The translations under genes were made by a program, and so were the position numbers. From JANOAR01 sp031411235 (GTDB lineage: Bacteria > Verrucomicrobiota > Verrucomicrobiia > Verrucomicrobiales > Verrucomicrobiaceae), in assembly GCA_031411235.1 (NCBI GenBank), contig JANOAR010000270.1:1-64000 (forward strand): 64,000 bases of DNA, written 5' to 3'. Below, in pieces: positions 61,432 through 64,000 of this stretch (the stretch's first letter is position 1; each line of letters begins with the position of its first letter). The notes below the pieces were generated by a model that ran no database searches, was not told where the DNA came from, and saw nothing but the letters and a program-made list of their open reading frames with translations.

Positions 61432-64000
61432 TCACCCCCACAGGCTCATCTGCATCGTCGGCTCGGTTTTCGCGGCTGCACTGCTCTTCTTTTTTGCTTT
61501 CGCTGGCGCGGCGGGGATGCTCGTCGCGGCTGGCACTTCTTTGACGCTGGTGGCGGGTTGGTGGCCGCTTTCCAGTTGCTCCAAAACTTCGCGGGCGCGT
61601 TGAATAACGGCTTCCGGAAGGCCTGCCAGTCTCGCGACTTGGATGCCGTAGCTCTTCTCAGCGCTGCCAGCGATGATCTTGCGCAGGAAGATGATCTGCT
61701 GGTTCCACTCCTTCACCGCGACGTTGTAGTTTTTCACGGCGGAGCGGCTTTGCGCGAGGGCTGTTAACTCATGGTAGTGAGTCGCGAATAGGGTGCGTGC
61801 GCCGATTTTATCATGCAGGTACTCGGCCACGCTCCAGGCGATGCTGAGGCCGTCGAAGGTGCTGGTGCCTCTACCGATTTCATCAAGAATGACGAGGCTG
61901 CGCTCGGTGCTGTTGTTGAGGATGAGCGCGGTCTCGTTCATCTCTACCATGAAGGTGCTCTGGCCGCGCGCGATGTCGTCGCTGGCGCCGATGCGGGTGA
62001 AGATGCGATCCACCACGCCGACTTCAGCGCTGGTGGCAGGCAGGTAGCTACCGATTTGCGCCATCAAGGTGAGTAGCGCGACCTGGCGTAGGTAGGTGCT
62101 CTTGCCGGCCATGTTGGGGCCGGTGATGATGAGCAGGCGGTTGTCCTTGGGCTCCAGGGTGATGTCGTTGGGCACGAAGCGATCTCCACCGCTGAGGCTC
62201 TGATCGAGCACGGGATGGCGGCCTTCGCGGATGAACAGGTTGCGCGTGTCGTTGAGCAGCGGACGGGTGTAATGGTAGAGTCGCGCGGTCTCGGCGAGGG
62301 CGCACAACACATCGAGATGGGCGAGGGCTTCGGCGGTTTCTTGGATGGGCACGAGGTGCTCCAGCACCTTGCTGCGCAGGGCGATGAATTCCTCGTATTC
62401 GAGCGCCTTGCTGCGCTCTTCGGCACCAAGGATTTTGTCTTCCATGCGCTTCAGCTCATCGGTGATGAAGCGCTCGCCATTGGCGGTGGTTTGCTTGCGA
62501 TGGTACTCGGGCGGCACGTTGCCGAGGTTGCTGCTGGTGATCTCGATGAAGTAGCCAAAGACCGCGTTGTATTTGATCTTGAGGCTCTTGATGCCCGTGC
62601 GCTCGATCTCGCGATTTTGCATGTCGGCGATCCACTGCCTGCCCAGGGTAGAGGCGCTGCGCAGCTCGTCGAGCGCAGGGTTGTGGCCTTCGCGGAAGAT
62701 GCCGCCTTCTTTGATGTGAATGGGGGGCTCATCGACAATGCAATGCGCGATGTGATCGGCGATGGGAGCAAGGTCGTGCAGGCTGGATTGAAGCGTGGTG
62801 AGCAGCGCGGATGTGCTGCCCTCACCGATGCCCGGCACGCCGTGGAAACCAGTCCCGCTGGCAAGCAGCGAGAGCGTCTGCCGCACCCCTGGCACGACTT
62901 CCAGACTGGTCGCCAGCGTCTGCAAATCACGGGCATTGCCGCTGCCTTGGCTGAGCCTGCCGCTGGTGCGTTCGAGGTCGCGTACGTCTTTTAAAAGGGT
63001 GCGCAGTTGGCCCAGCACGATGGGCTCCTGGAGCATCGCAGCGAGGACATCCTGGCGCTCGATGAGGCGTGGCACATCACGCAGCGGATGCAGCACCCAG
63101 TGCCTGAGTTTGCGAGCACCCATCGGCGTGCAAGTGCGATCCAGAGAGGAGAGCAGCGTGTGCTGATTGCCCGCGCCACCACCCGTGCGGCTGGTGACGA
63201 GTTCGAGATGCAATTGGCTGGCGGCGTCGATCAAAACCGTGTCGCTGGCAGAGGCCACGCGCAGCCTGCGGATATGCTCAACACTGCGCCGAAGCTGGAA
63301 CTGTAAGTATTGTAGTATGGCCCCGGCAGCGCTGATCGCCGGCATCATGTGGCCGCAGCCAAAGCCATCCATGGACTGCACTTTGAAATGCGTCGTCAGC
63401 GCATGGATGGCTTGATCGTGGAGGAACAAATAGCTCTCGATGGCGAGGCCCGCCGCAGGGCGTCCGAGCGCGGCGAAGAGATCCTTTTGCTCTTCATTAT
63501 AGAGCAGCTCGCTGGGCATCACGCGCTGGAGTTCATCGGCCAGTTCCGCAGTGTCGGTGAATTCGCTGACTTCAAATTCGCCCGTGGTGTGATCGACAAT
63601 GGCAAGGCCGAGGCGCTTGCCCTCACGGAGGATGGCGGCCAGGTAATTGGGACGATTGCTTTCGAGCAAATTCAGATCGCTGACGGTGCCTGCGCTGATG
63701 ATTTGCGAGATCTCGCGGTTGACGAGTTTGCCGGGCATGGCGACCTCGGTCTGCTCGCCGATGGCGACGCGTTTGCCCGCTTGGATGAGCTTGGCGATGT
63801 AGCCCTGCGCGGCGTGGTGGGGCACGCCGCTCATGGGGATGCCGTTGCGCTTGGTGAGGGCCACATTGAGCAGAGGCGAGGCGATCTTTGCATCCTCAAA
63901 GAACATCTCATAAAAGTCGCCCAGGCGGAACATCAGCAGCACATCCTCGGGCAGCTCGCGACGCATCGCGAGGTACTGCTTCATCATGGGTGTGGCGGTG
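61432..64000 (-). CDS. mutS: DNA mismatch repair protein MutS (5' end outside window)
   Basis: At least 856 residues; the frame stays open through the window edge (TATPMMKQYL), so the start codon is probably beyond it. The mismatch-binding Phe-x-Glu is in RLGDFYEMFFEDA. The connector, lever and clamp domains follow. The ATPase has Walker A GPNMAGKSTYLRQVALL, FMVEMNETALIL, the signature DEIGRGTSTFDGLSIAW and ATHYHELTAL. The C-terminus is Ala/Lys-rich and ends TMQMSLWG, where a beta-clamp-type peptide (QMSLW) is visible. MutS recognises base mismatches and starts repair with MutL. It is convergent with the TPR/coiled-coil gene. Confidence 0.97.
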   Translation of the reverse strand, partial: TATPMMKQYLAMRRELPEDVLLMFRLGDFYEMFFEDAKIASPLLNVALTKRNGIPMSGVPHHAAQGYIAKLIQAGKRVAIGEQTEVAMPGKLVNREISQIISAGTVSDLNLLESNRPNYLAAILREGKRLGLAIVDHTTGEFEVSEFTDTAELADELQRVMPSELLYNEEQKDLFAALGRPAAGLAIESYLFLHDQAIHALTTHFKVQSMDGFGCGHMMPAISAAGAILQYLQFQLRRSVEHIRRLRVASASDTVLIDAASQLHLELVTSRTGGGAGNQHTLLSSLDRTCTPMGARKLRHWVLHPLRDVPRLIERQDVLAAMLQEPIVLGQLRTLLKDVRDLERTSGRLSQGSGNARDLQTLATSLEVVPGVRQTLSLLASGTGFHGVPGIGEGSTSALLTTLQSSLHDLAPIADHIAHCIVDEPPIHIKEGGIFREGHNPALDELRSASTLGRQWIADMQNREIERTGIKSLKIKYNAVFGYFIEITSSNLGNVPPEYHRKQTTANGERFITDELKRMEDKILGAEERSKALEYEEFIALRSKVLEHLVPIQETAEALAHLDVLCALAETARLYHYTRPLLNDTRNLFIREGRHPVLDQSLSGGDRFVPNDITLEPKDNRLLIITGPNMAGKSTYLRQVALLTLMAQIGSYLPATSAEVGVVDRIFTRIGASDDIARGQSTFMVEMNETALILNNSTERSLVILDEIGRGTSTFDGLSIAWSVAEYLHDKIGARTLFATHYHELTALAQSRSAVKNYNVAVKEWNQQIIFLRKIIAGSAEKSYGIQVARLAGLPEAVIQRAREVLEQLESGHQPATSVKEVPAATSIPAAPAKAKKKSSAAAKTEPTMQMSLWG

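Noticed and set aside
1..64000. CRISPR arrays, tRNA/rRNA genes, integrases, transposases and att sites
   Set aside because: I saw no regularly spaced repeats, no cloverleaf with TTCRA-type arm in the intergenic gaps, and no integrase or transposase motifs in any frame; a tRNA scan would be the decisive test.

Overview
The window is GC-rich, gene-dense bacterial chromosome and most likely comes from a Verrucomicrobiota member (Verrucomicrobiaceae / Prosthecobacter-like). The evidence is a DUF1501 gene paired with a PSCyt1/DUF1549/DUF1553 gene, several very large secreted proteins built from Ig-like, choice-of-anchor and beta-helix modules, and type III pantothenate kinase. This assignment comes from gene content, not from a marker-gene comparison. 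I saw no rRNA, tRNA, CRISPR array, insertion sequence or prophage. Both window edges cut genes: a FecR-domain gene on the left and mutS on the right.

Layout. 1-4.6 kb: FecR-domain gene plus outer-membrane barrel, a lipoprotein, an M29-like metallopeptidase, a tiny Cys-rich lipoprotein with a clear terminator, and a Thr-rich exported protein. 4.7-10.5 kb: membrane-anchored TPR protein, then on the minus strand an LptF/G-type permease, a HemN-like radical SAM enzyme and a chorismate-lyase-like protein. 10.6-17.3 kb: an envelope-glycan block with a GT39-type glycosyltransferase whose 5' end looks frameshifted, an MBOAT/SGNH O-acyltransfer pair, a MORN-type protein and a beta-propeller lipoprotein. 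17.4-23.9 kb: SIS-domain protein, secreted beta-helix protein, the gmhB-like / coaX / ROK-kinase operon, and a di-haem peroxidase.

23.9-35.8 kb: two giant minus-strand secreted paralogues (about 1,460 aa each) flanking a small exported protein, then a zincin metalloprotease with a PKD domain. 35.9-45.0 kb: RecQ, the DUF1501 and PSD1 pair, an ECF-type sigma factor and a conserved exported protein. 45.3-52.6 kb: a 2.4-kDa-codon surface protein with an N-terminal SGNH esterase domain. 52.7-64 kb: APC amino-acid permease, a decayed gene fragment, a SNF2-family helicase carrying REP-like palindromes in its coding sequence, a Uma2-family nuclease, a TPR/coiled-coil protein and mutS.

The most distinctive content is a surface-protein family. 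Three giant exported proteins (23926-28314, 29269-33636, 45351-52595) have unrelated N-terminal heads (beta-helix, 13-repeat propeller, SGNH esterase) but end in the same roughly 380-410 residue C-terminal module. A fourth partial copy survives as a remnant at 54120-54296. The heads also shuffle: the beta-helix of the 18411 protein is a paralogue of the head of the 23926 protein. No known anchor or autotransporter barrel is visible, so the shared C-terminus is a candidate undescribed export or attachment domain.
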